From the NCBI GenBank assembly GCA_013397695.1, contig VYZI01000130.1, positions 1,098,542-1,162,541 of the forward strand: a stretch of DNA of 64,000 nucleotides. Direction: 5' to 3'. The translations under genes were made by a program, and so were the position numbers. The stretch comes from Centropus unirufus. Its lineage: Eukaryota > Chordata > Aves > Cuculiformes > Centropidae. Within the stretch, counting starts at the first letter, position 1. Each line of letters opens with the position of its first letter. Below, one piece after another: positions 48,411 through 60,425 of this stretch. Under the pieces are notes generated by a model. It made no database searches. It was not told where the DNA came from and was given only the letters and a program-made list of their open reading frames with translations.

Positions 48411-51400
48411 TATTGGCAATATAAACTCTGCCATTCTGCATTGGAAAGACTAGCAGCCACATCTGATATAAAAGGAAGGGAAAAACCTGCCAAGCCTCAG
48501 TCTACCAGATCTGGCAATCCTTAAAAGAAAATTCAGATTTTCTCAGTGAAAACTGACCATGTTAGGTATCTGAGCTTAACTCCATCAACTGAATCTGAAC
48601 TGATAAACAACACCTGACTAAAACAACCTTTGGAAAGTCTAAAAAAATTGTTGCCTCTATTTTTTGTAGTTGTGCAAGTTGTATAAACTCAATTGTATGA
48701 CTGAGAAACTAATACTTTTTAGGTTAATATACAGAATATTTGTAGTCCCTCAAAGAGTGATGTGAGTCTATATTTGGCCTGTGATGAGATTACTCTCTCC
48801 AAATAACTTTTACAGAACTGGATACGTGATGCTGCAAATCATTGAAAGATGCCTGTATTTAGTACATAATCTGAGTAATTAAATAATTGGAAAGGAGCAT
48901 GACATGAAATAGGAAATGAAATGGTAAAATATATTAAAAAATTCTATTTATTTCATGGGATGATAAAAACTGTTTTTCATGCCATTTTCTATAAGGAAAC
49001 CTCGAGGACAAATCCAGTGTGAAAGCAAACACTATGGCTAGCCCAGTCTGAATGAGTCCAGTCCTGGAAGAGGAGGAATCAGGAATTGAGTCTGGTGTTC
49101 ATTCAGTGAAGGAATAGAATATGATATAAAACTGAAAATATAAATATTGTTTTGGAGGAATAAGATGAACTCATACATAGAAATCAACAGTACATAAAAT
49201 AGTTGCAACCAGAACATCGGTTGGAAGGCCTTTGCCTAAAAGATTTACTTGGAGTAACAATGGCAGTTGTAAAAATCAAAGCCTACTCACAGGTAATTCA
49301 AAAATGGAAAGGGAGGTATAATTTATCAAATAAATTGTTTGCTGCAAATAGTTCTCCCAACTCTTTCATCTGTGCCTAATTGGCTATCAATAATGCATGG
49401 AAATGCTGAGACACCTAAAGAATCATGTAACAGGCATTCCATTATGTAATTAAGGATCATTAAATATATTAATGACTTTCCTAATTCTTACATTGTTAAC
49501 TGATCAGTAACGCTTTATTTTGGGAATATACTTTCAAACTTTTCTGCACCAATGAAAAAGATACATCTTGCTTATCTAACTCCTGCAGGTAATTCACACA
49601 AATGAATTGGTCTGCATAAATCTTCAGGAAGCTCAAACAAAAGCCAGATGACTAGATCACACCTCACTAGGGGATTACAAAGAATAAAGATTGGCAAAGC
49701 TAATATTTCTAGATAGTCACTAGAAAGCTTATAGTGGCTCAAAGGGGCAAAATGTGACCATAAATGTGTATGGGCGGAATACATACGAGATGAGAAGACT
49801 GTTGAAGAAAAACTGTAAGGCTGCCAATATCAAAATTGCAAATTTTAGCATCTGTCATGTGAAAATGCTGGTCACACCAGTTAGATCTGTCAAGGGCTGA
49901 CAAACCTTGTGTTGTTTGCTCTATAAAGAGTGCAATTTTCCATCAAGAATTTGGGGCTATTTAGCCTTCTTATTTTTCATAGTGACTTTTGGGACATCTT
50001 GATATTTGAAAAATATAACAGGGTAATTATACCTTAAAATCTTTTTCTGTGAATATTCTAAAAGGTCTTTCTTATTCCCTAAGATATTGGTTCTGTTCTG
50101 TCTGTACCTTTTTTTCTAAGGAGGACTGGGTCTCAAAAAGCACAGGTCCCTTAAGTCATGAGATGGAACATGTTTACCTCTAGGTCTGCAAGAAGTTGTC
50201 AAGAACTGGAATCCATAGATTCAGTATTCTCACCCTGCTAAGGAGGAAATTTTTAACTCAGATATAGATAAATATAATAAATTATCTAATATAAAGAACC
50301 TTTCATCAACTCATGCTCAAGTAATTTATGATAGAAGATAAATATCAGTTTTTCTGTTTTATAGATTGAGAACCAGAGACCAGTGAGCTGAAGTTATTTG
50401 TTGAAGGTCAGTGGGGCTGAGTGGAAAGGAATAAACGTTGTTTCTAAGTCCCATATTCACAGTATGAAACTTAGAGCTTTCCAATTATTTTTACTGCATA
50501 TCACCTGGTTCTTATTCTTATTTTCATATATACCTAAAGTTACAGCAATGCATTTGCAATGGGGCTCACCTATAGTATTTCTAACAATATTTCTTCCCTT
50601 AATTACTATGTTATAGAAAGGATGGTGAGCTTAGGATTTGAGTGTTTTTTCTAACCTTTTTTTTTTTTGAAAAATAATTCTATCATCTTAAGCAGTCATT
50701 CATGTTTTTTGTATGTCAAGCCTTATATTTTCTTAGTAACTAAACTCACGATCCTATTGTCTGAGGCAGGAGGCTTCATTAACATTATGTTCTGCTGGTA
50801 TAGCTATTTTGAGGTTGGATTTTTTTTTCAGCTTTAACTACAATGTTTAAAAGCTGTGTCAGTTTTCTAGAGTTACTTTGCATTGTTTACAACTCCCATG
50901 TAATTCATTATTCACCCATGAATCACCCTGAGTTACATGTTATTTATGTAATCTCTGATTATTTCTTTGTTTGTTTTTTTTTTGTGGGAATTCCTCAGAT
51001 ATTACAAACTCTTCTGAAATTTATAATCCGTAAAAAAATTTTGCTCATTTCAGAAAAGGGCTGAACATACATAGATGCCCTTGGCTGTATCCTTACATGT
51101 CTGTGTTGACGCATTTGTCATTATTTGGCCCCAGTAGTGGCATTTTCACAAGAGACCATGTTGCTGATTTTTAAATGCAAATCAAATGTCTAAATACTCC
51201 CTCTGAAAAGAAATCCTTTCGCCTAAACTTTTATAAAACAGAAGTTTTAAAGTTTGTATGAAAGGTATTCATCACAAGGTGAGTTAGTTGATCCCATTAA
51301 AAAGTACTTCTGAAAGAACAGTCATGGACCTTTTTAAATCAAGTCTAAGAAGTATTTTGCATATCAAATACTGCTATGAATCTCACAACTCTATTCTAAT

Positions 51401-53886
51401 TTTTTTCTAGATGTGGTGGAACAGGGAAGAGGGGAAAAAAGTATGTATTTCCTACCTTCAGAAATCAGTTCATGTTTCTCTGGGACATGAAAAACGTTTC
51501 ATCCACTCCCTTTAGTAAAATCATAACTATTTACTTAACACAACTATACATGTTCTTCCTTTACTGCAAGTGAAAATGAGCTTACATGAATGCTTCCGTA
51601 TTTTCACTGATGCAGTTCACAGTGGGTTTCTCTGCTCTGAAACATATTTTATACTGGACCTGGCTCTATTGTAGTTTCTTTTTATTTTCTTTAACATTCT
51701 CACAGACTTGCGAAATACTTTTACATTCTTTGAGAGAAATGTCATCTTGTGTACATTATCTAGATAAACTGTATCTGAAAATGTTGATGTTCTGGCAACT
51801 ATGTGAATATCGGCCTCAGGTATGCAGGATAAGGCAAGTCTCCTTTGCACTTATGATGGATAAGAAAGGCGTAGGTGCTGCAGGTAAAGAAAGAATTCTA
51901 ATTCTGAACTCGGTGACAGTCAAGCTCTGTAGGGACAGGATACAAAGAACAGAGTAGCCTTCTGATTACTGTTTCCCTGTTGAAACTGAAAGCAAGATAT
52001 CCAGCAGTTCCCTACATCTTTTGGTGCCACTAGCATCGAAATATTGAAGAATAAGGGATATTTTAACATCAGCCCTTTCCAAATGAACTTGACTGGGTTT
52101 ATTTTCAAAGTAGATGGAAGGAGAAACATTCTTTCAGTGGTTACTCTCCTAAAAGAAAAGGTTTCCCGAAGAGGCATGATCTGTTTTCTTTTGAAGTTTT
52201 ATTACTATCAAATCTTTGACACCTGAAAACAGGTAAGCCTTCAGAAAGGAGTAGAAAGATATATACTGGTAGATACAGAGTCATCTTAAAGCAGGGGCCA
52301 AAGATCAGAACTGCTTTTCCAGCTTGGGAAATAAGTGCTCATAAAACGTGGCAGCTGCTTTTGAAGACATTATTGGAAGATGGTGCACAGATGAACCAGA
52401 AAACAGATTTTTTTCCTTAATGATGTCCCCAGATTCTTAAATTAAGCCTAGCAGGTAGCAAGATCCTTCCTGGATTTCAAAAGAAATCTTGCATCCAGGT
52501 GCTGAAACACATTTTTTAAAGCCCTGGAAACAAGAACTTAAAAATTCAGCATAAAAAAAAATCCTTTAATTCCTCCACAGATGTCTCATTCTCAAGTATA
52601 GCATGGGAGCATTTGCCTAATGCAGAGCCTAGTTTTTTATGTGTAGCCCAGAGTGCTTGCAAAGGCACAATGATAGCATGTTACAACTTGGAACTAGTCA
52701 CATAAGATCTGAAAGGTATAACACCAGTATTTTCAAGTGGATTACTTTTGCACTTGGGAAATAGATAAGGTGACAAGTATTCCTAAAGAGAATAGCTATG
52801 CTTGAAGAGATAGCAAAAATGCATACTGAAGAATTTTTTCAAAATTGGCAGCTGGTTCACTTGTTGAGAAAGACCTTTCAGGCTATGCTTTTTTTCTCCT
52901 TTTTAAAATTTTTATCTTAGCAGTATTTATTTACAGTAATGTTCCTAATATGTATCTTCAATTAAAGTTTAAGGAAACCAGAAAGATAGTATTGTAATAT
53001 TTTTGCTGCAGTAGTATGGAGCAGGCAGAGCTCAGCCTGTATCTTTAGGCTTGAAAGCTAAGTACCAAAGGGGTGGATTCATTTACCTAAACTACTTAAG
53101 TGATACTTAGTCTAATTTTAGAGTCCCTCAAATGCTCAGTCTGACCCTCTGAAGGACATGTTTTTATCTAATGTGGTATGTTGTATCTGCCAAACAGCAG
53201 TTTAAGGTATGTCACATGGTATAAAGTGTCTGTGTTTGGGCGAATTAATCCCATCCTTCTACTAAAAGACAGTAAGGTAAGTTTGCCAAAGTTTATTTAA
53301 GACTTCTGGTAGGCTGAACAAATCAATTTTGCATAGCTGTATGCAATAAATATTCCTCTGAAGCACTGAGCTTATCAGGTCTGTGGTGATGCAGTTCCTT
53401 TGCAGCATGCTGTAAATGTGGAGGATGATACAGCATTCAATGCATTGTATGTAAACTGCCCAGCTGGCATGTTTATGCCCAGCTGGCTTTACAATTCTTG
53501 AAGTGATTTGCCTCTGTACAAAAGTTATATACTTCATATACCTGTATTTTTATCTGGAGATTTTTGGACCTGGGAGACCAGAAGATAGATCTTACCAGTA
53601 ATAACTGAGGCAGGAAAGGCTTTTAGTATCTTGACTTTATCTACAGGTTTTCCTACTCACTGTCTCCCCTACTCCGCTGAGCACTGAGGCCCACTGTACT
53701 CATATTCTCATTAGTTTTATTCTGCTGGTTATAGAATAATAGAAGCTCTTTTTCATGCTCTTGAAATCATGCCCTAGATTCATTTCCAGCTGTGCTTTAC
53801 CTTTTCTAAATCAATCCCTGCATACCTGAGCAATGCCTCTGTCTTGTTTCTGGATAGCCTTTCTTTGCTTCCACCTTCTGTGCATC
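48411..53886. other. AT-rich non-coding DNA, no gene seen
   Basis: No gene or repeat family recognised. The longest open frame is 123 codons (51586-51957, +), which has a hydrophobic start but no identifiable domain and no codon or splice evidence. A short direct repeat of CCCAGCTGGC occurs at about 53458 and 53477. Confidence 0.55.
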
Positions 53887-54108
53887 TGTGCTGGTTCCAG
53901 TTGAGATAGAGTTAATTTTCTTCCCTGTAAGACTGAAAGTGCACAAGAAGCTGGGAGGGACCACAGCTGATCCAAAGCGGCCAAAAGGATATTCAATGCT
54001 ATATGATATCATGCTCAGTATTTAACTGGGGAAGCTGTCCAGTGGGAGGAATCTCAGGAGCAGAGTGGGCATTGGTTTTCTGGGCAGTAAGTGGTTGCAC
54101 TGTGTATC
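53887..54108 (+). mobile_element. 5' part of an avian LTR, related to the one at 16.4 kb
   Basis: It starts TGTGCTGGTTCCAGTTGAGA, followed by TAGAGTTAATTTTCTTCC, matching the sense start of the minus-strand LTR at 16401-16915. After a deletion of roughly 120 bp relative to that copy it resumes with GTGCACAAGAAGCTGGGAGG (near 53939), CCAAAAGGATATTCAATGC (near 53981), ATATCATGCTCAGTATTTAA (near 54006, TATA region) and AACTGGGGAAGCTG. It then follows a different subfamily (GTGGTTGCACTGTGTATC at 54091-54108). The 3' half, with the polyadenylation signal, is absent. The shared blocks can be checked within this window alone. The class is probably ERVL; the name is unverified. Confidence 0.82.
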
Positions 54109-54304
54109 TAGAGAGCCTTCTGCTGTATTTGTGTAACTTCCTGCACATCTTCTCAAAGAAGACTGTCCTGGAAGATCAATTGGCTCTCTTGGCCCCTTTA
54201 GAGGAGCTTTTCATTGAAACCCGCCAAGCAGGTCCCTCAGGAAACTGAGACTGGGCCCTGCAGTCCATATGTTTCAAGAATTTGGCTCACAGTTTCTCTG
54301 TGGA

Positions 54305-54690
54305 TGTTAGTTTACAATATCACCTTTGCTGTTGCCAAAGTCACCTTCAATCTTTATATCTTCCTTGTTTGTAGGTAAAAAATCCAGCAGATTACATGAT
54401 GAACATTAGCAATTTTATCACCTGCCGTGAGAAACAGCCCTTGACACACTCCAGGCATTGCCTGGACTGCTTCCAGCCAGCTATGTTTCCTTTCCAGAGA
54501 CAATGGATTGTTTAAGTTTCCCCATGAAAACTAGAGCCTGCAGTCAAGAGGCTACTCTGAGATGTCTAAGGAAGGTTTTGTCCACTTGTTGATCCATCAG
54601 TAGCAGACACTAGCCTTGACAGGTCGTATTGGCCTGCCTTTTTAACATATAAACCTTTATCTCACCCATAATCAGGTGAAACTTAAAAAT
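54305..54690 (-). mobile_element. CR1 LINE ORF2 endonuclease-region fragment, minus strand
   Basis: On the + strand it reads as the reverse complement of the CR1 endonuclease segment: CTTGTTTGTAGGTAAAAAAT (near 54364), ACACTCCAGGCATTGCCTGG (near 54447), CAGCCAGCTATGTTTCC (near 54475), CCCCATGAAAACTAGAGCCT (near 54519), GAGGCTACTCTGAGATGTCT (near 54549), CAGTAGCAGACACTAG (near 54599) and GGCCTGCCTTTTTAAC (near 54631). This part of ORF2 normally encodes the end of the AP-type endonuclease, where a highly conserved GDFN motif precedes this segment. The copy is decayed, with stops and indels. A short piece at 54305-54360 resembles the block normally found at the far end (around 54600-54660), suggesting a second fragment or rearrangement. 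Confidence 0.72.
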
Positions 54691-56997
54691 GTAACACAAT
54701 CTCCCTACTCATAATCCAGTCTACATACAAAAATAAAGCACATGAGCCCAGTATGGATTGGTATTAGTCTTCATTTATACTCAGAAAAGCAAGAATAGAC
54801 ATCTTTATTTTATCCTTTTAATTCTACCATTCATGTAGTTATAATAATGCTGTAAAGTTTCTCTCAAAAGAGAACCACTTTTAATTTTTGTCCTTTCTTC
54901 TACAATGAGAAAAGGTATTTTTGTTAAGGAGACTGCAATGGAATAATTAGTGCCTCCTTACCTTGTGTATTGCTCTCTCTGTGCAGGAGTTACACACAAT
55001 TTAAAACATCAATAAGAAGTAAATTGTTGCAAATTACTATTCTTACCTCAGTATCCAATAATTTGCTCAAACCAATAACAATGGTGTCAGAATGTAACCT
55101 TGGATCAGTTCTGTTCTGTAGTGAACCCATTAATTGTTCACACAATACTAATCCTTTAAGAATACTCAACAAGCTTCTGCTAACTCCTTGAGCTTTTGTC
55201 TTACCTCTGTTTATAGACCTAAGTGCTGTATTTCTCCTGGTGTTAATGCTCCTGAATAGCAAGAAAATGAGAAAGAAAAGAAAAGCAAATGTAGCCAACT
55301 CAAAGCTTGAGCTAAGTGAGCTATTATCACAGCATTGATATAAAATTGACAACTCTGCTGATAAAAGAAAACGATGATGAAATTCTCTTTAAGTTCTGTT
55401 TCTCTATCACAAATATGAGAACTCCAAAATCTGGGGTGAATACACACGTGCGTTCCTCGGAGAGTCCTTGATTGATGTATTATATGAGTAAGTGTCTTCT
55501 TTGAAGATTAAGCAAACTTTATTTTTGGAGATCAGTTGATTTCCCTGATCCAGGAATATACCTGGGCCTGTTCAAAAGTAGATATGAGGAAGAATTAGCA
55601 ACTACTTCTCTGATTCCCAAGTAAATGTACTAACTATCCACAGAGTCAGAAACAGCATCTCCCTGTATCCTTCTGAACTGTGACAGAGATCTGAGATATC
55701 TTCAATGATCTCACATTTACTGTGAACTACATACATACACTCAGACAGCTACTGTGAACTTGCCAATGTGCAGTAGCATGTTACCCTGCAGTAGCTCATT
55801 TACATTTTGAAACCATGAGCTAACAGACTTAAATCAAGCTGTTCTGCCTGTAAATTGAAAATCCTACCTACTGAACTTAACACCTTTAGCTGGCAACATG
55901 TAGCTCACTTCTCAGGCATGAGATGAGGTGCTGTGCTAGATTAGATATGATTTGTTGCCTTCTTTCCAGTTGCCCCATCCTCACTCCACAGAAAAAAAAA
56001 AAAAAGTATGGATTTGAAGATGAATTGAGAGACTGAGAAGGTATTTCCTACCTTACCCAATCGTCAGGACACACTTTTTCAAGGCACAGTTGCATTATGG
56101 TCAGAGACCTAGCAGATGCGTTTTTGTTTGAAGAAATGGCAGCTGAGAAGGGAGTAGGATTAGTAGCTCTTGAAAGAGTTTTGGACTGGTGATGTGAAGT
56201 TCTGAGGCAATTAGTGCAACTGTGTGCATACACAGATCTGTTCACCCTTTTACAGTGTCCTCCTAGTCACTAAGGAATGTAGTTATAAATTCCTATTCTT
56301 CTCCATCAGAGATCTATATTCCATTGGAATAACTTGCACTTTGCTGACTGATGAGTAACCTCATCCTCGTGTGGGAAAAGGAGCTAAGAGAGGAAGAATG
56401 CAATGAGAAAAGTAGAGGTCAGTTTTCACTAAACTAGACTAAAGCAATGACATATTAGTTAAGAATATATCTGTATATATAAACTGTAAATTTCATGATG
56501 AATACTGCTTCTTTTGAAAGAACGCTCTTCATTCTGGTTCTTTAGCATGATTCTTGTGTTTTGCATTTAAATATGCTATTATTGTGAAAATAGTGGATTT
56601 TATTTTGTAATTGAAAGAAGTGATAGAACTATACCTTCACATTTAAAAAACAGGGTTTTACAGAACAAAGTAAAATTGCTAAACAGTAGAGTTAAAGGTG
56701 CATCAAGACTGGATTTATGAGCCTTGTCAAAATTTCTGACAAATCTTAGCTTCAGTGTGTTATGTTTTCATTTTTTTTGCTAATGATACTGTGAGACTCT
56801 ATGAACTGTAAAAGCACTTGGAAGCGAAGCAGCTGACTGCACAGTCAGACCAAGGCAATGTTTCCACCAAACCTTGAAAATCTGTATTGACAGAAGTCTA
56901 CTAAGCTAAAAAACCTTCTCAAAGACATCTTTGATGTCATTACATATACACACAAGCACAGGGATTTTTGCAGTAAAATATGTTGTTTTGACAAACA
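54691..56997. other. AT-rich non-coding DNA, no gene seen
   Basis: No gene or repeat family recognised. The longest open frame is 120 codons (54990-55352, -) with overlapping frames on both strands and no domain. There is an A-run at 55991-56005. Confidence 0.55.
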
Positions 56998-57605
56998 TCA
57001 AGATGAACATGAGTCAGAAATGTGGTTTTTCAGGAGTAAATGACATTTATATAGGGAATGGTAACAGCAAGGATATAGCCAGTGCTTTTTCCCCTCTCTT
57101 TGGTACTTGTAAAGTATCTGGAGTATTGTTTCCCATTTTGATCTTTCCAGTACAAGAAAGACGTTGGCATTCTAGAGTGAATCCAGCCACCAAGCAGGCT
57201 AAGGGACTGTAGCACAGCATGTATGAATGTGTAAAAGCTGGAGGAGACAGGTTGATCCACCTCGAGAGAAGGCTCAGGGGAGAGCCCATTGCTATCTCCA
57301 TTATGTGGCTATAGAGAAGATTATCTCTTCTATCCTCATAATCTCCATTATGTGGTTGTAGAGAAGATGCACCTAGAGAAGGTGCACATCAGAAGGGCAA
57401 GAGACAATCATCATGACTTGCAAATTAGAAAACTGCAGTGAAATAAAAAGAAATATTTTTTTACCATGAAGATGGTCACTCAAAATTTTGCTAGATAGGA
57501 ATCTTAGTCCCCAGAGATACTAAACATTTAATTGTATCAGGTTGTAAGCAACCTGATGTGACGACAAAATAGGTCTCACTTTGAGCTGGGGATTAGGTAA
57601 AAAGG
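56998..57605 (+). mobile_element. CR1 LINE 3' fragment, plus strand
   Basis: Blocks in CR1 order: AGATGAACATGAGTCAGAAA (57001), GTATCTGGAGTATTGTTTCC (57113), CCAGTACAAGAAAGACGTTG (57148), GGAGGAGACAGGTTGATCC (near 57240), CGAGAGAAGGCTCAGGGGAG (57263), AGGGCAAGAGACAATC (near 57396), AAGAAATATTTTTTTACCAT (57449), GAGATACTAAACATTT (57515), GCAACCTGATGTGACGACAA (near 57549) and GAGCTGGGGATTAGGTA (near 57583). It covers the end of ORF2 and most of the 3' region. An internal duplication at about 57295-57367 (CTCCATTATGTGG ... TAGAGAAGAT twice) is not part of the family. It has many stops; the frames inside are not genes. Confidence 0.87.
57293..57369. repeat. Local duplication inside the CR1 copy
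   Basis: ATCTCCATTATGTGGCTATAGAGAAGAT (about 57294-57321) is repeated as ATCTCCATTATGTGGTTGTAGAGAAGAT (about 57342-57369) with two differences, 48 bp apart. A third, weaker relative follows (CCTAGAGAAGGTGCA near 57372). It is a post-insertion tandem duplication of roughly 48 bp. Confidence 0.85.
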
Positions 57606-60362
57606 GCCCTTTCATTTAAATCATTCTTTCAGTCTCTTATTCTTTATAGATATATTTAGGTAGGGCCCTGCATTTGCAGAAATACATATCATGACAGTGA
57701 TTTTCTAAAGATTTCTAATTTCTAAAGATTTTTCAGGAAAATGTATTGCAAAGCAGTACAAAGAACTATAAGACCTTCCTAACAAAAGAACAGTAAATGG
57801 AAAGAAGACAAGACAGTAGCCTGTAGAATAAAGGAAGATTATGGGCTATATTGCCCAAGAATGAGTTGGTAATAATTTCAAACATGGTTTATATTACCTA
57901 CAAAACTGAAATTTATAGCAGATTGTGAAAGGATGAAACCCCAGCATTTTTAAAAGAAGTAGTCAAAGAGATGTCTAATGAAGAATCCATTATTTAAGTA
58001 GTGGAATACTGAATAACCTCAAGTGCATAAGAGTGTACAGATACAGCTACTGCCATGCTGAAAGGGACTACCAGTTTTGTCATGGACAGAAGGAAACAAT
58101 AAAGTGCCTTCCAATACAATAATATTTGAGATCACTGATCATTCAGAAGCATTGATAGCAAAAAACCAGCCACCACTGCTACAAAAATACTCACTCAGCG
58201 AATCATAGTGAACTTAATCAATGTGTGTGTGTTAAATTCTGGTGTTTATCCATCTCCTATGTGATGCAATGAAAACTAATCATCACCAACTGCTGCTGCA
58301 CACCTAATTCAGATGTCTCTCCATGGAAAAGCACTCTAGAGTCTATTTGACCTTCATGAAGTTCAAGTGTTCTTGATGGATAAGTCATCCCTTGTTGAAC
58401 ACCTCTGTGACAAATATTTTCTTGCACATCTGGCTTCCTTAGGTAAGATTTTTAACAAGCTGTCTTCCTTCCACTTGCTATTCATGAAGAGCAAGGCAGT
58501 CTTATGATGTTAGTCGCAAAGCAGGGGGATTTCAGGGGAAAATAATTGATTTCCAGAAAGCATCACAGTTCCAGAAGCAGAGGGTTTACAGGGTTTCTCT
58601 TCTTACTTATAGTCTTAAGGATCAGAAACCTCACCTTGAAAGTTACTATCATTGCCCTCTATTTAAATGCACTGAAAAGGAATTTTTATATTTATATATA
58701 TTTAATGGATGGAATACTAATACTTATACAGTTGGACTTGCAATCCACTCTTTGCCAAAACTGGGTCTGTATCATTTGGCAGTCTTAGTAAGTCTCCTCA
58801 ATAACCCAGTCTTCCAATGTTGCAGCTTAGCTGTGAAGTCTGAATGAGTGCGCGGGGGAAGAGTTTATTGAAATATGTACTAAATTACTACTACTTTCAT
58901 TACTTCTTATCTCAACGCGCCCTGAGCAAAACTGGCTGTTTAGTAATGAAATCGAAGCACAGGAATTGGTTTGTAAGTGTCAACATTTTACCATTATGCC
59001 TTACAGCCATCAAGAGAGGCATACACATGTCTCTCAAAAAGTAAGCTAGGCATGACAGAGCATTTTGCTCATTTTCAATAGGAATAGCTCATTCACCAGC
59101 TGAAACTATTCCCTTCTGACATTATTTATTTATTTTTAAGTGAACTTTTATGGCTTTGATTTTGAGGGAAGCTCACAAGTATCAGATTACCCATGAGACA
59201 AGGAGTGCTAACAACTTTCTAAAGCGAAGGTCAGTAACAGAAACTGTATCGCTGTAAGAGACAACAAACATTTCACCAATACTATTCATCCTGCCAAGGA
59301 CCAGGCATGAGCTATCTCAGTTCCACAACTCCAGCCCAGAATCTTGACTATGGCTTGACTTCACTTCTATTTTTCTCACAGGAAGTTTCATAGCAAACAG
59401 TGCTGAAGCTGTGGCAGAACTGACGCTTTCAGCACTGAATTTCAGAAAACTAAGATCCCCTTCAGGACTTTGGAATCAGCATTTTTTAAGAACCAAGTCT
59501 TCAGTCCGTGGAAACTTTGCAAACCATCGTTTATTCTAGAAAACATCTGTCAAATAAACTGAACACTTTCTGTACAAAAGTTTTGTTTGTATCAGTCCAA
59601 CCAGCTGTGTTGAATTCAGCTCTGCATGTTTCCACCCTGCAGGTCATTTAGTATTGGAAAGGTTGCACGGAGAAGCTGTAAATTCTCTTCAAGACCGTAC
59701 TGTATGTACCCATTTGTAGCATAGCCTTAATTCAATGTTGACCCTGCTATAGGAGGAGCTTAGACTAGAGAACAGCTCCTTGGACTGAAGCAGCAGTGAC
59801 TGTCAAATGGCTGATTCCCTAAACCCTCTTTGGGATCATCAGGATCTACAGTAAAAATCTAAGCCTCTTTCTTTGCACGATCAGACAAAAAGTGAAAACT
59901 TTGTTTATTGGCATTGCTTTGTTTACTTAGGAACAAAATAATTCTTAGACGGCTTAATAAAAAGAAAATAATGGTTTGGGGGTTCATTTCGACTGTGCAT
60001 TTTTAAAAAGCTGGATGGAGAGTGTAAATCATACCAATTTATTATGAATCTTGTAGAATGCCACAGTAACCTCTTCTGCAGTATCCCTGCTTTGGGATGT
60101 TCCATCATTAACAGAAAATTGTGAGAATATGCCATATTTGCTGAAAACAGAATCCAAGTTATAGCTACCAGCTGCCATAAGAGCCTGTAAGTAATGCTTA
60201 TAGATTTGTGTTGAATATTCACTTCTGACAGAAAGACATCATCTTAGTCAGTCCAGGAAATGTCATGTAATAGGAGAGCCACAGGCCTCATTCACCTATG
60301 AATTAAAAACCTGGTCTATTAACAACATGATTTAATAAAAATAATTAGCATCGCTATATTGT

Positions 60363-60425
60363 TATAGTTTATTTGTATTTAAGTAATTTATGTTGCTATA
60401 GTTTATTTGTATTTAAGTAATTTAT
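60363..60425. repeat. Tandem duplication, period 34 bp
   Basis: A 29-bp core beginning TATAGTTTATTTGTATTTAA is present twice without mismatch (60363-60391 and 60397-60425), separated by GTTGC. The period is 34 bp. Exact identity suggests a fairly recent duplication, or a length-variable site. Confidence 0.93.

Noticed and set aside
51586..51957. 123-codon plus-strand frame with a hydrophobic start
   Set aside because: The hydrophobic part comes from T-rich DNA; an antisense frame overlaps it and no family resemblance is seen.
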